Shown here: positions 1 to 6,889 of the stretch, one piece after another
Position numbering within the stretch: position 1 is the stretch's first letter
How the letters are laid out: every line of letters begins with the position of its first letter
From: DASYQV01 sp036005125
Lineage (GTDB): Bacteria > Acidobacteriota > Vicinamibacteria > Vicinamibacterales > UBA2999
DNA length: 24,552 nucleotides
Assembly: GCA_036005125.1 (NCBI GenBank)
Contig: DASYQV010000081.1
Location: 1 to 24,552 of the forward strand
Direction of reading: 5' to 3'
Program-made: the position numbers and the translations under genes
The notes under the pieces: model-generated
The model's database searches: none
What the model was told of the DNA's origin: nothing
Seen by the model: only the letters and a program-made list of their open reading frames with translations

Positions 1-2
1 CG

Positions 3-1406
3 TTCGAAGAGATCGACAAGTTCATCACCCACCGCTGCCGGGACTTCGGGATGGGAGACCAGGTCGTTCCGGGCGACGGCGTCGTGGCGGGGTACGGTCG
101 CGTGAACGGACGTGTCACCTACGCCTTTGCACAGGACTTCACCGTCTTCGGCGGGTCGCTCTCGGAGACCAACGCCGCGAAGATCGTCAAGATCATGGAT
201 CTCGCGATGAAGATGGGCTCGCCGATCGTCGGCCTGAACGATTCCGGCGGTGCGCGCATCCAGGAGGGCGTCCTCTCGCTCGCCGGCTACGCGGACATCT
301 TCCTGCGCAATACCCTCGCGTCGGGTGTGGTGCCGCAGATCTCCGCGATCATGGGGCCATGCGCCGGCGGCGCGGTCTACTCGCCCGCCATTACCGACTT
401 CACCGTGATGGTGAAGAACACGAGCTACATGTTCGTGACCGGGCCCGACGTCATCCGGACCGTCACGCACGAGACGGTGACGAAGGAAGAGCTCGGCGGC
501 GCGATGACGCACAACGAACGGAGCGGCGTGGCGCATTTTGCGGTCGAGAACGACCAGGAGTGCATCCTGCTGATCCGCGAGCTGCTGTCGTTCATGCCCG
601 GCAACAACATCGACGATCCGCCGCGGGGGGAAACGTCGGACCCGCCGGATCGCGCCGGCGAGTCGCTCGACCGCATCGTCCCGGAGTCGCCGAACCAACC
701 CTACGACATGCTCGACGTCATCCAGACGATTGCCGATGACGGGTATTTCCTCGAGGTGCACCGTCACTACGCGAAGAACATCATCGTCGGCTTCGCGCGG
801 CTGGGCGGCCGGTCAGTAGGCGTGGTGGCCAATCAGCCGGCGTACCTCGCGGGCACGCTCGACATCGACGCATCCGTGAAGGGCGCGCGGTTCGTGCGGT
901 TCTGCGACGCCTTCAACATCCCGCTCGTGACCTTCGAGGATGTGCCTGGCTTCCTGCCAGGGACGGTGCAGGAGTACGGCGGCATCATCCGGCACGGCGC
1001 GAAGCTGCTGTTCGCGTTCGCGGAGGCGACGGTGCCGAAGCTGACCGTCATCACCCGCAAGGCGTACGGCGGAGCGTACTGCGTCATGTCGAGCAAGCAC
1101 ATTCGCACCGACGTCAACTACGCGTGGCCGAGCGCCGAAATCGCGGTCATGGGGGCGGAGGGCGCGGTGAACATCCTCTACAAGCGCGAGCTTGACGCGG
1201 CCGCGGACGTGGCCGCCGCGCGTGCCGCGAAGATCGCCGAGTACCGCCAGAAGTTCGCCAATCCCTATGCGGCCGCCTCGCGCGGGTTCATCGACGAGGT
1301 CATCCCGCCGCGCCGCACGCGGCAGAAGCTCATCACGGCGCTGGCCAACCTCGAGACGAAGCGGGACAAGAACCCGCCGAAGAAGCACGGGAATATCCCG
1401 CTCTAG
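3..1406 (+). CDS. pccB: Acyl-CoA carboxylase carboxyltransferase (beta) subunit, propionyl-CoA carboxylase type, 5'-truncated
   Basis: The biotin-dependent carboxyltransferase subunit moves a carboxyl group from carboxybiotin to an acyl-CoA, most often propionyl-CoA (to methylmalonyl-CoA) in this subfamily. The frame is open from the window edge: the residues before the first ATG (FEEIDKFITHRCRDFGM) match the family, so position 51 is an internal Met, not the start. Family landmarks are visible: GDGVVAGYGRVNGR, DFTVFGGSLSE, GLNDSGGARIQEG, the oxyanion-hole region IMGPCAGGAVYSPA, MFVTGPDVIRTVTHE, and in the C-terminal crotonase-like half ITRKAYGGAYCVM and WPSAEIAVMGAEGAVNI. About 468 residues are present against a usual 510-540, so only the N-terminus is missing. 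The neighbouring genes are unrelated to this pathway. Family is certain; the acyl-CoA substrate is inferred. Confidence 0.95.
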   Translation, partial: FEEIDKFITHRCRDFGMGDQVVPGDGVVAGYGRVNGRVTYAFAQDFTVFGGSLSETNAAKIVKIMDLAMKMGSPIVGLNDSGGARIQEGVLSLAGYADIFLRNTLASGVVPQISAIMGPCAGGAVYSPAITDFTVMVKNTSYMFVTGPDVIRTVTHETVTKEELGGAMTHNERSGVAHFAVENDQECILLIRELLSFMPGNNIDDPPRGETSDPPDRAGESLDRIVPESPNQPYDMLDVIQTIADDGYFLEVHRHYAKNIIVGFARLGGRSVGVVANQPAYLAGTLDIDASVKGARFVRFCDAFNIPLVTFEDVPGFLPGTVQEYGGIIRHGAKLLFAFAEATVPKLTVITRKAYGGAYCVMSSKHIRTDVNYAWPSAEIAVMGAEGAVNILYKRELDAAADVAAARAAKIAEYRQKFANPYAAASRGFIDEVIPPRRTRQKLITALANLETKRDKNPPKKHGNIPL

Positions 1407-1416
1407 CGATTTGATC

Positions 1417-1562
1417 ATCGGAGATATCAGATTGGACCATCTGATCATTGGCATCGAATCATCGATTGAATCATCGAATGCGTCATCAATGATGCGATGA
1501 GCACATCCGATGATCCGATGCGCCGATGATGACATTCGATGATCCAATCTGAAATATCCGAT
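1417..1562. repeat. Long imperfect inverted repeat rich in ATC/GAT units after pccB
   Basis: The arms at 1417-1436 and 1543-1562 are reverse complements at 18 of 20 positions. The intervening sequence is almost wholly ATCATC-type units on the left half and GATGAT-type units on the right half, so the whole block can fold as one long imperfect hairpin. It is clearly more AT-rich than the flanking genes. It begins 10 bases after the pccB stop and runs up to the next gene, covering an apparent upstream start codon at 1539. It may act as a terminator or 3'-end stabiliser; that role is inferred. Confidence 0.75.
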
Positions 1563-1568
1563 GAACAC

Positions 1569-3497
1569 ATGGCCGCGTGGCGGCACCACGCCGTCGCCAT
1601 CGGCGTCCTTCTCCTGCTCGCGATCGCGCAGACCTGGCCTCTCGTGCTGCACCTGGGCACGCACCTGCCCGGAACCCACGCCGGCGACAACGTCATCTTC
1701 GTCTGGAACCTCTGGTGGATGCGCGAGGCCTGGGCCTCGCCCGACGCGGCGTTCCTTCACACCGATCGCCTTTTCGCGCCTGTCGGCACCTCTCTCGTGC
1801 TTCACACCCATTCAGCGCTGCTCGGCGTTGCGGGCGCCTCGCTGGCCGCGGCGCTTCCCGTGGTTGCGGCGCTCGGGGTCGCAATCGTCGCGTGCGTTTT
1901 CCTGAACGGCGCCACCGCGTACGGCCTCGCGTGGCACGTGAGCCGCTCGTTTCCCGGGGCCCTGCTCGCGGGCGTGATGTTCGGCCTGTCGCCGGTTCTT
2001 GCGCTCAGGCTGATGGGCCACTTCAACCTGCTGTGTGCCTGGACTCTCGCGCTCGCCGTCTGGCTCGGCGTTCGCGCGCTCGAAACCGGTCGCACGCGCT
2101 CGGCGATCGCGGCCGGCCTGGCCCTCGGCCTCACGGCGTGGGCCGACTATTACTTGTTCGCCTACGCGGCGACGATCCTCGCCATCATCGCCGTGTCGCG
2201 AAACGCGACGACGCGGATAACTGTCGAACGTCGCGCGTCGCGGTGGCCGGGGCGGGTATTTCTGGTTGCGCTCGTCATGACGTTTCTCGGCGCGGTTGCA
2301 ATCCTCGTGACCGGTGGCACGGTGATGACCCGCCTGCCCATCACTGTCGCCATACGTTCCCCCGTGAATCTCATGACGGCGTCATGGATCCTGCTGGCGC
2401 TCTATGTCATCAGCACGTGGCGCCTGCGAGCCCGCTTCGCGCTGACCGTACCGGGTCAGGTGCGCCGCGACGTCTGGGTGGCGACCTGCGTCGTGATCGC
2501 ATGCTTGGCCGCGATTGCCCCGCTCGCATGGCACGCCGTCGCCCTGTGGCGGGCCGGCGACTACGTCGAGCCGCCACGACTCTGGCGGAGCGGGGCACGC
2601 GGCATCGATCTCGCCACCGTGCTGCTCGGGCCTCCGCTGAACGGCCTGGTTGGACCGTCGGTGCGCGCGGTGTACGCCCGTCTCGGGATAGATGTCATGG
2701 AGGGCGCCGCCTGGCTCGGGATCACCGCGCCCATCCTCGCACTGCTGGCAGTGCGCCTGCGGAACCGGTCGTACGAGCGTTTGTGGTGGAGGCTCGCCAT
2801 GATCTATTTCGTGTGGGCGCTCGGGCCGTACTTGACGATCGCCGGCATCAACACCGGCCTCGTTCTCCCGCAGCAGTTCTTGCGTTACGTGCCGCTCGTC
2901 GCGAATGCCCGCGTGCCCGGGCGCGCCCTGATCGCGGTGTCGCTCGCAATCGCGATCCTGGCCGCGCGCTGGGCCGCTTCACGCCGGCCACGGATCGTCT
3001 ACCTGCTGGCCGCCGTGATCGCTGTCGAGCAATTGGCGGCGCCGTTTCCGCTCGTGGCGATGGAGGTTCCGTCCGTCTACCACGTGCTGGCGACGCGTGA
3101 CCCGGGTATCGTGCTGGAGCTGCCGTTCGGTTACCGCGACGGCTTCAGCGCCCGTGGCAGTTTCGACGAGGCCAGGCTGCTCTATCAGACCGTGCATCGT
3201 CATCCGATGGCTGGCGGCTTCGTCGCTCGCGTCTCGCCGAGCATCGAGGCCTTCTACCAGGAGACGCCCGTGTTTGCGGCGCTCCTGCGATTGTCGACGG
3301 CCGATGCCCGGCCGGAACCGGTTGACTGTGAGGACGCGCTCCCTGGCTTGCGCGCTGCCGGAATCCGTTACGTAGTCACCGACGACACGATGCAGCCGCC
3401 CCTGCGGGATGTCGTGCAGAAGTGGCCGCTGTCGCGAATCGCGGGCGATGAGCGCCGCACGCTCTACGAGCTGGGCGATCGCTGTGAGTGGCCGTAG
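1569..3497 (+). CDS. Large polytopic membrane protein, GT-C-like glycosyltransferase candidate
   Basis: A protein of about 642 residues with a first membrane helix near residues 7-27 (AVAIGVLLLLAIAQTW) and roughly ten further hydrophobic helices, followed by a C-terminal soluble segment of about 150 residues. Just after the first helix, HAGDNVIFVWNLWWM resembles the acidic first-loop motif of GT-C-fold lipid-linked sugar transferases, which work at the periplasmic face of the inner membrane. No closer family could be assigned by eye. The frame is open from 1539, but that ATG lies in the inverted repeat; the ATG at 1569 gives a normal N-terminus just before the first helix, so I chose it. No clear ribosome binding site is seen. 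The stop codon lies inside the REP-like sequence beginning at 3493. The minus-strand gene ending at 3740 has the same general architecture. Membrane nature is secure; activity is inferred. Confidence 0.8.
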   Translation: MAAWRHHAVAIGVLLLLAIAQTWPLVLHLGTHLPGTHAGDNVIFVWNLWWMREAWASPDAAFLHTDRLFAPVGTSLVLHTHSALLGVAGASLAAALPVVAALGVAIVACVFLNGATAYGLAWHVSRSFPGALLAGVMFGLSPVLALRLMGHFNLLCAWTLALAVWLGVRALETGRTRSAIAAGLALGLTAWADYYLFAYAATILAIIAVSRNATTRITVERRASRWPGRVFLVALVMTFLGAVAILVTGGTVMTRLPITVAIRSPVNLMTASWILLALYVISTWRLRARFALTVPGQVRRDVWVATCVVIACLAAIAPLAWHAVALWRAGDYVEPPRLWRSGARGIDLATVLLGPPLNGLVGPSVRAVYARLGIDVMEGAAWLGITAPILALLAVRLRNRSYERLWWRLAMIYFVWALGPYLTIAGINTGLVLPQQFLRYVPLVANARVPGRALIAVSLAIAILAARWAASRRPRIVYLLAAVIAVEQLAAPFPLVAMEVPSVYHVLATRDPGIVLELPFGYRDGFSARGSFDEARLLYQTVHRHPMAGGFVARVSPSIEAFYQETPVFAALLRLSTADARPEPVDCEDALPGLRAAGIRYVVTDDTMQPPLRDVVQKWPLSRIAGDERRTLYELGDRCEWP

Positions 3498-3506
3498 GCC
3501 GCATCT

Positions 3507-3567
3507 TAGCCCGTTATGCGGCCCGGAACGAGAATTTTGTACGCGTGTGCGACCGCATAACGGGCTA
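3507..3567. repeat. MITE-like palindrome, copy 1
   Basis: Perfect 15-bp inverted repeats (TAGCCCGTTATGCGG at 3507-3521 and its complement at 3553-3567) enclose a 31-bp spacer. The reverse complement of this spacer is recognisably similar to the spacer of the second copy at 6041-6100 (shared blocks TCG, ACA, GTACA and TTCTCG), so the two are homologous elements in opposite orientation and not two chance hairpins. No coding capacity. Confidence 0.8.
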
Positions 3568-3586
3568 GGCGCGCGAAGCGCGCGCC
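3568..3586. repeat. Short GC-only hairpin attached to MITE-like copy 1
   Basis: GGCGCGCG-AAG-CGCGCGCC is a perfect 8-bp stem with a 3-base loop directly abutting the palindrome at 3507-3567. A closely similar GCGCGC-TTC-GCGCGC stem abuts a different palindrome at 23061-23075, in the opposite orientation, suggesting that it is a recurring part of a compound element. Confidence 0.65.
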
Positions 3587-3599
3587 AAAAGATACTGGT

Positions 3600-3699
3600 C
3601 TAACCGCCGAGGGGCTCTGCCTGGTCCGGGGTCCCCAACGCGCGTTTTTGGCGCGTTGGGGTGGAAGATATCAAGGGGCAGAGCCCCTTGGCTGGTTAG
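3600..3699. repeat. Nested inverted repeat with strong internal hairpin
   Basis: Outer imperfect arms at 3600-3621 and 3677-3699 (CTAACC...GGGGCTCTGCC and its near complement) surround a perfect 11-bp stem, CCCCAACGCGC at 3633-3643 with 3651-3661, whose 7-base loop contains TTTTT. It lies between convergent genes and could serve as a bidirectional terminator, although there is no classical U-tract after the stem. It is the right-hand part of the insertion interrupting the REP-like element. Confidence 0.65.
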
Positions 3700-3739
3700 A
3701 TGCGGCTCCGCCGGGTCTGAAGACCCGGCCTACGAATGA

Positions 3740-5998
3740 CTAGCGGAAGACTCGCAATTCGGCGACCGACCAGTAGTAGTTGGTCTTGTCGCCGATCTGC
3801 GTGAGCCGCACGTAGCGCGCCTCCACCGGATCGAACCAGAGCGGCACCTCGTGCCGGCGGACGTCCTGCAGTGCGCCGCCTACCGATGGCCCGTATCCGG
3901 GTCCTCTCCAGACCTTGCGCCATTCGTGACCGGATTCGGAGACGTCGACCTCGAGCTGGTGAGGCGTGTCGTCCTCGAACGGACCGAGCGCCGGCGATAC
4001 GCCGATGATGGTGACCGGCCGCCCGAGATCGAGCGTGATCCGCTGGCCTTGCGTTCGATTCGCGCAGTCCCAGCGCGTGCTCAGATCGCCATCGGCGGCC
4101 AGGGCTGCGATTTTTGTCCCGCATGACGTGTCGAGGATCCGGAACGGCACGTCTCCCCGCGCCACGGGTGTGACCGCATCGAGCTTCGTCAGATGCAACA
4201 GCGTGCGATCACCTGATGACGTGACCGGAACGGCATCGCGCTGGGTAGTCATCACCCAACTCCGGAACCCGTCGCGATCGTCAGCGTGCACGCTGACGAG
4301 GAGCTCCATGTGACGCCGCACCTCGGTGAGAACCCCGGTATCGCGCAGCGCGAGCGCTCTGGTGAGCGCGGGCCAGTGAGGCGGCTGATTGCCGCTATAC
4401 CCGTTCAGCGTGCGGTATCCCCCGAGCACCGCGCGGAATTCTGCTGCGACGTCATCGATGACGCTGCCGGCGGGCAGCTCGAGTACTGGCGCGGTCATCC
4501 CGGCCGGCGGTCTCGCGATTTCAAAGTCGACCGGCGCGATCCCCACATTCATCCAGCCTTCAGCGAGCATGGCCGCGACGGCAACCGCCGCGATCACGCG
4601 CGGCGCTCGCCGGCCGGACGCGGTCAGTCGCGCCACCGCAAATCCCACCAGCACCGCCAGCGAAAGAGCGGCCATCATCCAGAATCGCGACGGCACGCGC
4701 AGCGAGGAGAGCCCGGGCAACCGGATCAGCCAGGCGTACGGCCCTGAGGGCAGCAACACCTCCTTGTTGAAACGCACCTGAGGGCCGAGGCACAGCACCC
4801 ACATCAACACGGCGCTCGCCGCGTAGAAAAACACGGCATTTCCGGAGACGAACGCCTCGCGCACCCGCGGCGACGCGGGCAGCGCCGCCACGAGGCAGAC
4901 GAGCGCCAGCGCAAGCGGCTTCCAGGGACGTGACAACGACAGCCGGACGACGGACATGTCGAGCCGCACGTCGATCTGCCACGCGACCGCGGCCGCGATG
5001 ACGAAAAGAGCCGAGAGTCCGAGCGCGACCTTGCCAAACCCGAGGGGCGCACGTGAAGCGTTGCCTGCCGGCAAGCCGCGCGCGACAGCCCAGGCCGCAA
5101 GGGCCATCACCGCGAAACCCGGGAACACCGCGCCTTCCTCGTGCAGGGTGCGCACGAGCCGGACGGAGACCGGAGCATTTGGCGATGCCGAGATGATTCC
5201 GGTCAGATCAGTGGAGTAGAGAACGATGGCCTCGATCGATCGGGCGAAGCCGTAGTAGGCGTGCACGCGCACGTAGTGCAGCAGAACCGGCGCAAGCGGA
5301 AGCGACGCGATCAACAGTGTCAGCGCGACGGCGGGCAGCCGGTCACGTGTGGAGCGAGGCGTACCGAACCAGAGCAGCCAGCACCCGACGTAGATGCCGA
5401 AGAACACCATGAAGTGCAGGTTCGAGAGCGCGGAGACCAGCCATCCCAGACCGAACAGTGCGAGGCCGGCGCGCCGCCCCTCGCCCACGTATTGATGAAG
5501 TCCCAGGAGCGCCAGCGGCATGCCCCAGGTCGACAGCATCTGGAGATGCGAGAGCTGGCCGGCCCGGTAGGGCGCAAACGCAAACGCGATGGCGGCCGCG
5601 AACGCGCCGGCCGCGGACCCGGTCAGATGACGAACGAGCGCGAACATCGCCAGGCCTGTCATGGGAAACGACAAGGCGAACGCGACGTTGTAGGCCAGCA
5701 CGGGGTTGCCGGTGAGCCAGATGACCGGCGAAGCAAGCGGCCAGAGCCCGAGCAGATGCTCGGTGAACGTGGTCACTCCCGTCGCGGGAAAGAACGAGGG
5801 GAAGTTCCACCAGCGCTCGGTCAGCGGCGTGACCGTCGCATTCCAGTGCAGGATCGCGGCGTTGAGCAGCGGATCGCCGAGGTCCATCGGCAACGCCGTG
5901 AGTGGAGCTCCCAGGAGCCGGATGAGCAGCGCGGCGGTCCAGAGGATGAGAAATGCAGCGGTAGCCGAGAACTCGGCGGCCAACCCCCAACGGCGCAC
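3740..5998 (-). CDS. Polytopic GT-C-like membrane protein with C-terminal F5/8-type C (discoidin) domain
   Basis: A 752-residue protein. Residues 1-540 carry about a dozen membrane helices. After the first comes the loop MDLGDPLLNAAILHWN, a pattern seen in GT-C-type membrane glycosyltransferases. A short soluble linker follows, then residues 619-752 form an F5/8 type C-like beta-sandwich: ALAADGDLSTRWDC, ITLDLGRPVTIIGVS, LEVDVSESGHEWRKVW and the terminal ARYVRLTQI...WSVAELRVFR. In other proteins this domain binds carbohydrate, so the protein probably handles or senses a surface glycan at the periplasmic face. The best in-frame start is the GTG at 5998; upstream ATGs at 6005 and 6008 are out of frame. 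The gene is flanked on both sides by MITE-like palindromes in opposite orientation. Domain calls are firm; enzymatic activity is inferred. Confidence 0.85.
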   Translation of the reverse strand: MRRWGLAAEFSATAAFLILWTAALLIRLLGAPLTALPMDLGDPLLNAAILHWNATVTPLTERWWNFPSFFPATGVTTFTEHLLGLWPLASPVIWLTGNPVLAYNVAFALSFPMTGLAMFALVRHLTGSAAGAFAAAIAFAFAPYRAGQLSHLQMLSTWGMPLALLGLHQYVGEGRRAGLALFGLGWLVSALSNLHFMVFFGIYVGCWLLWFGTPRSTRDRLPAVALTLLIASLPLAPVLLHYVRVHAYYGFARSIEAIVLYSTDLTGIISASPNAPVSVRLVRTLHEEGAVFPGFAVMALAAWAVARGLPAGNASRAPLGFGKVALGLSALFVIAAAVAWQIDVRLDMSVVRLSLSRPWKPLALALVCLVAALPASPRVREAFVSGNAVFFYAASAVLMWVLCLGPQVRFNKEVLLPSGPYAWLIRLPGLSSLRVPSRFWMMAALSLAVLVGFAVARLTASGRRAPRVIAAVAVAAMLAEGWMNVGIAPVDFEIARPPAGMTAPVLELPAGSVIDDVAAEFRAVLGGYRTLNGYSGNQPPHWPALTRALALRDTGVLTEVRRHMELLVSVHADDRDGFRSWVMTTQRDAVPVTSSGDRTLLHLTKLDAVTPVARGDVPFRILDTSCGTKIAALAADGDLSTRWDCANRTQGQRITLDLGRPVTIIGVSPALGPFEDDTPHQLEVDVSESGHEWRKVWRGPGYGPSVGGALQDVRRHEVPLWFDPVEARYVRLTQIGDKTNYYWSVAELRVFR

Positions 5999-6040
5999 GC
6001 CGCATCATACGTCCCGTCGGCGGACGATTGACGTCTTTCT

Positions 6041-6100
6041 AGTCCGTTATGCGGTCGAACAACGGGTACAGAGTTCTCGGTGGCAGCCGCATAACGGACT
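6041..6100. repeat. MITE-like palindrome, copy 2
   Basis: Perfect 14-bp arms (AGTCCGTTATGCGG at 6041-6054, complement at 6087-6100) around a 32-bp spacer. It is homologous to 3507-3567 but inverted. An alternative stem, 6082-6090 with 6112-6120 (GGCAGCCGC and complement), shares bases with the right arm, so two mutually exclusive folds are possible. It sits between two minus-strand genes, in the leader of the discoidin-domain membrane protein. The remaining intergenic DNA to 6189 holds only a tRNA-like fragment that I rejected as a gene. Confidence 0.8.
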
Positions 6101-6189
6101 CGATTCATGAAGCGGCTGCCTCAAAAAGCCTGACGCTCTACCCACTAAGGGATGGTGCATGCGTGCGAGCTGAGGCGTTAACGGCGCGA

Positions 6190-6801
6190 CTACTGTTGCG
6201 GAAAAACGAACGTCAGGCCGATGGACGCGCGCCAGAAGTCGAAATTGCCCGGGGCGACATCGATGGCGATACCGCGAGTCCACGAGGGATCCTGGTTCTG
6301 GAAGGATCGGATGTATCTGAGGTCGCCACGGACCCCGACCCGGCCGAACAGCGCGAAGGCTCCGGCGCCGGCATTCCATCCGAATTCGCTCGTGGAGTTC
6401 TCGAACGTACTGGCATCCGACGTGACACGCATCTGCATGAGACCGAGTCCTCCGGTGATGTACGGACGGAATCGGCCTCCCGGGCCGATGGGCGCGCCGA
6501 TAATCACGTTTCCCATAAAGGCCATCACGCTGCCGTTTCGGGGGGACTCGAACGATTCAACGGGCTCGAAAAAGTCCGGCGAGTAGGAGAACTCGGCCTC
6601 CCACCCAAACGCCTCCTCGTCGAGCCACGCGATGGCCCCTCCGTAGGTGGCGTGGTCTCTTCCGAACGTATCGCCCCCGAACGCGCGACCGAGGCTCGGG
6701 GTGAACAGCCAGTCAGCCTGTGCGGCTGCCGGCGCGGACAGGACGATCCATGCGACCGTTGCGGCACCAACCGCGTGTATGAACCGGCTGTTGAGGCGCA
6801 T
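6190..6801 (-). CDS. Small outer-membrane beta-barrel protein
   Basis: A 203-residue precursor. It has a classical signal peptide (MRLNSRFIHAVGAATVAWIV, then LSAPAAAQA, with cleavage probably after AQA). The rest consists of amphipathic strands rich in aromatic residues and glycine (GRFRPYITGGLGLMQMR, FGWNAGAGAFALFGRVGVRG), ending in the strand FWRASIGLTFVFPQQ. This fits an 8-strand OmpA/OmpX-like or porin-family barrel in the outer membrane. The frame is open to a GTG at 6846, but the ATG at 6801 begins exactly at the signal peptide and is preferred. It follows the beta-helix gene on the same strand with an 88-base gap. A weak sigma54-like site lies immediately upstream. No specific ligand or family could be named. 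Confidence 0.85.
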   Translation of the reverse strand: MRLNSRFIHAVGAATVAWIVLSAPAAAQADWLFTPSLGRAFGGDTFGRDHATYGGAIAWLDEEAFGWEAEFSYSPDFFEPVESFESPRNGSVMAFMGNVIIGAPIGPGGRFRPYITGGLGLMQMRVTSDASTFENSTSEFGWNAGAGAFALFGRVGVRGDLRYIRSFQNQDPSWTRGIAIDVAPGNFDFWRASIGLTFVFPQQ

Positions 6802-6818
6802 CTCGGCGCGTCGTGGGT

Positions 6819-6833
6819 GCAAAGAACATTCCC
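6819..6833 (-). promoter_or_regulatory. Weak sigma54-like promoter before the beta-barrel gene
   Basis: Read on the minus strand, GGG-AAT-GTTCT-TTGCA has GG and GC 10 bases apart and matches 8 of the 11 informative positions of TGGCAC-N5-TTGCW. Transcription would start near 6807, about 6 bases before the ATG. It is much weaker than the PilZ site and may be chance. Confidence 0.3.
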
Positions 6834-6889
6834 CACAAAGGATCACGCGCCGACTCGAGAGGACACCAGGGACTTTGCCTGGCGCAGTA

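Larger units (their letters stand above)
3493..3734. repeat. REP-like palindrome interrupted by a ~190-bp insertion
   Basis: The outer pieces, 3493-3508 (CGTAGGCCGCATCTTA) and 3699-3734 (ending GGGTCTGAAGACCCGG plus CCTACG), together reproduce the uninterrupted element at 10372-10425. The break falls in the middle of the first small hairpin, GCATCTTTAGATGC. The intervening 3509-3698 consists of other palindromes (listed separately). TTA is found at both junctions, consistent with a short target duplication. The 5' end overlaps the stop codon of the upstream gene and the 3' end stops 6 bases short of the end of the minus-strand gene, so it fills the gap between two convergent genes. Confidence 0.7.

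Noticed and set aside
3507..3567. Possible integron attC site because of GTTATGC/GCATAAC boxes in an imperfect palindrome
   Set aside because: In attC the RYYYAAC box is on the left and GTTRRRY on the right; here the order is reversed, the arms are perfectly symmetric, and there is no integrase or cassette array nearby.
5141..6031. Long plus-strand reading frame of 296 codons opposite the discoidin-domain gene, and a similar long frame at 23130-24527 opposite the flippase
   Set aside because: Both are antisense shadows produced by high GC at third codon positions; their products are charged, low-complexity sequences, while the opposite strands encode clear membrane proteins.
6101..6165. tRNA-like sequence on the minus strand (AGTGGGTAGAGCGTCAGGC, like a D-arm and start of an anticodon arm)
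   Set aside because: The anticodon stem does not pair, the T-arm is not canonical and no acceptor stem could be formed, so at most it is a degraded tRNA fragment beside the MITE-like palindrome. A covariance-model scan would settle it.
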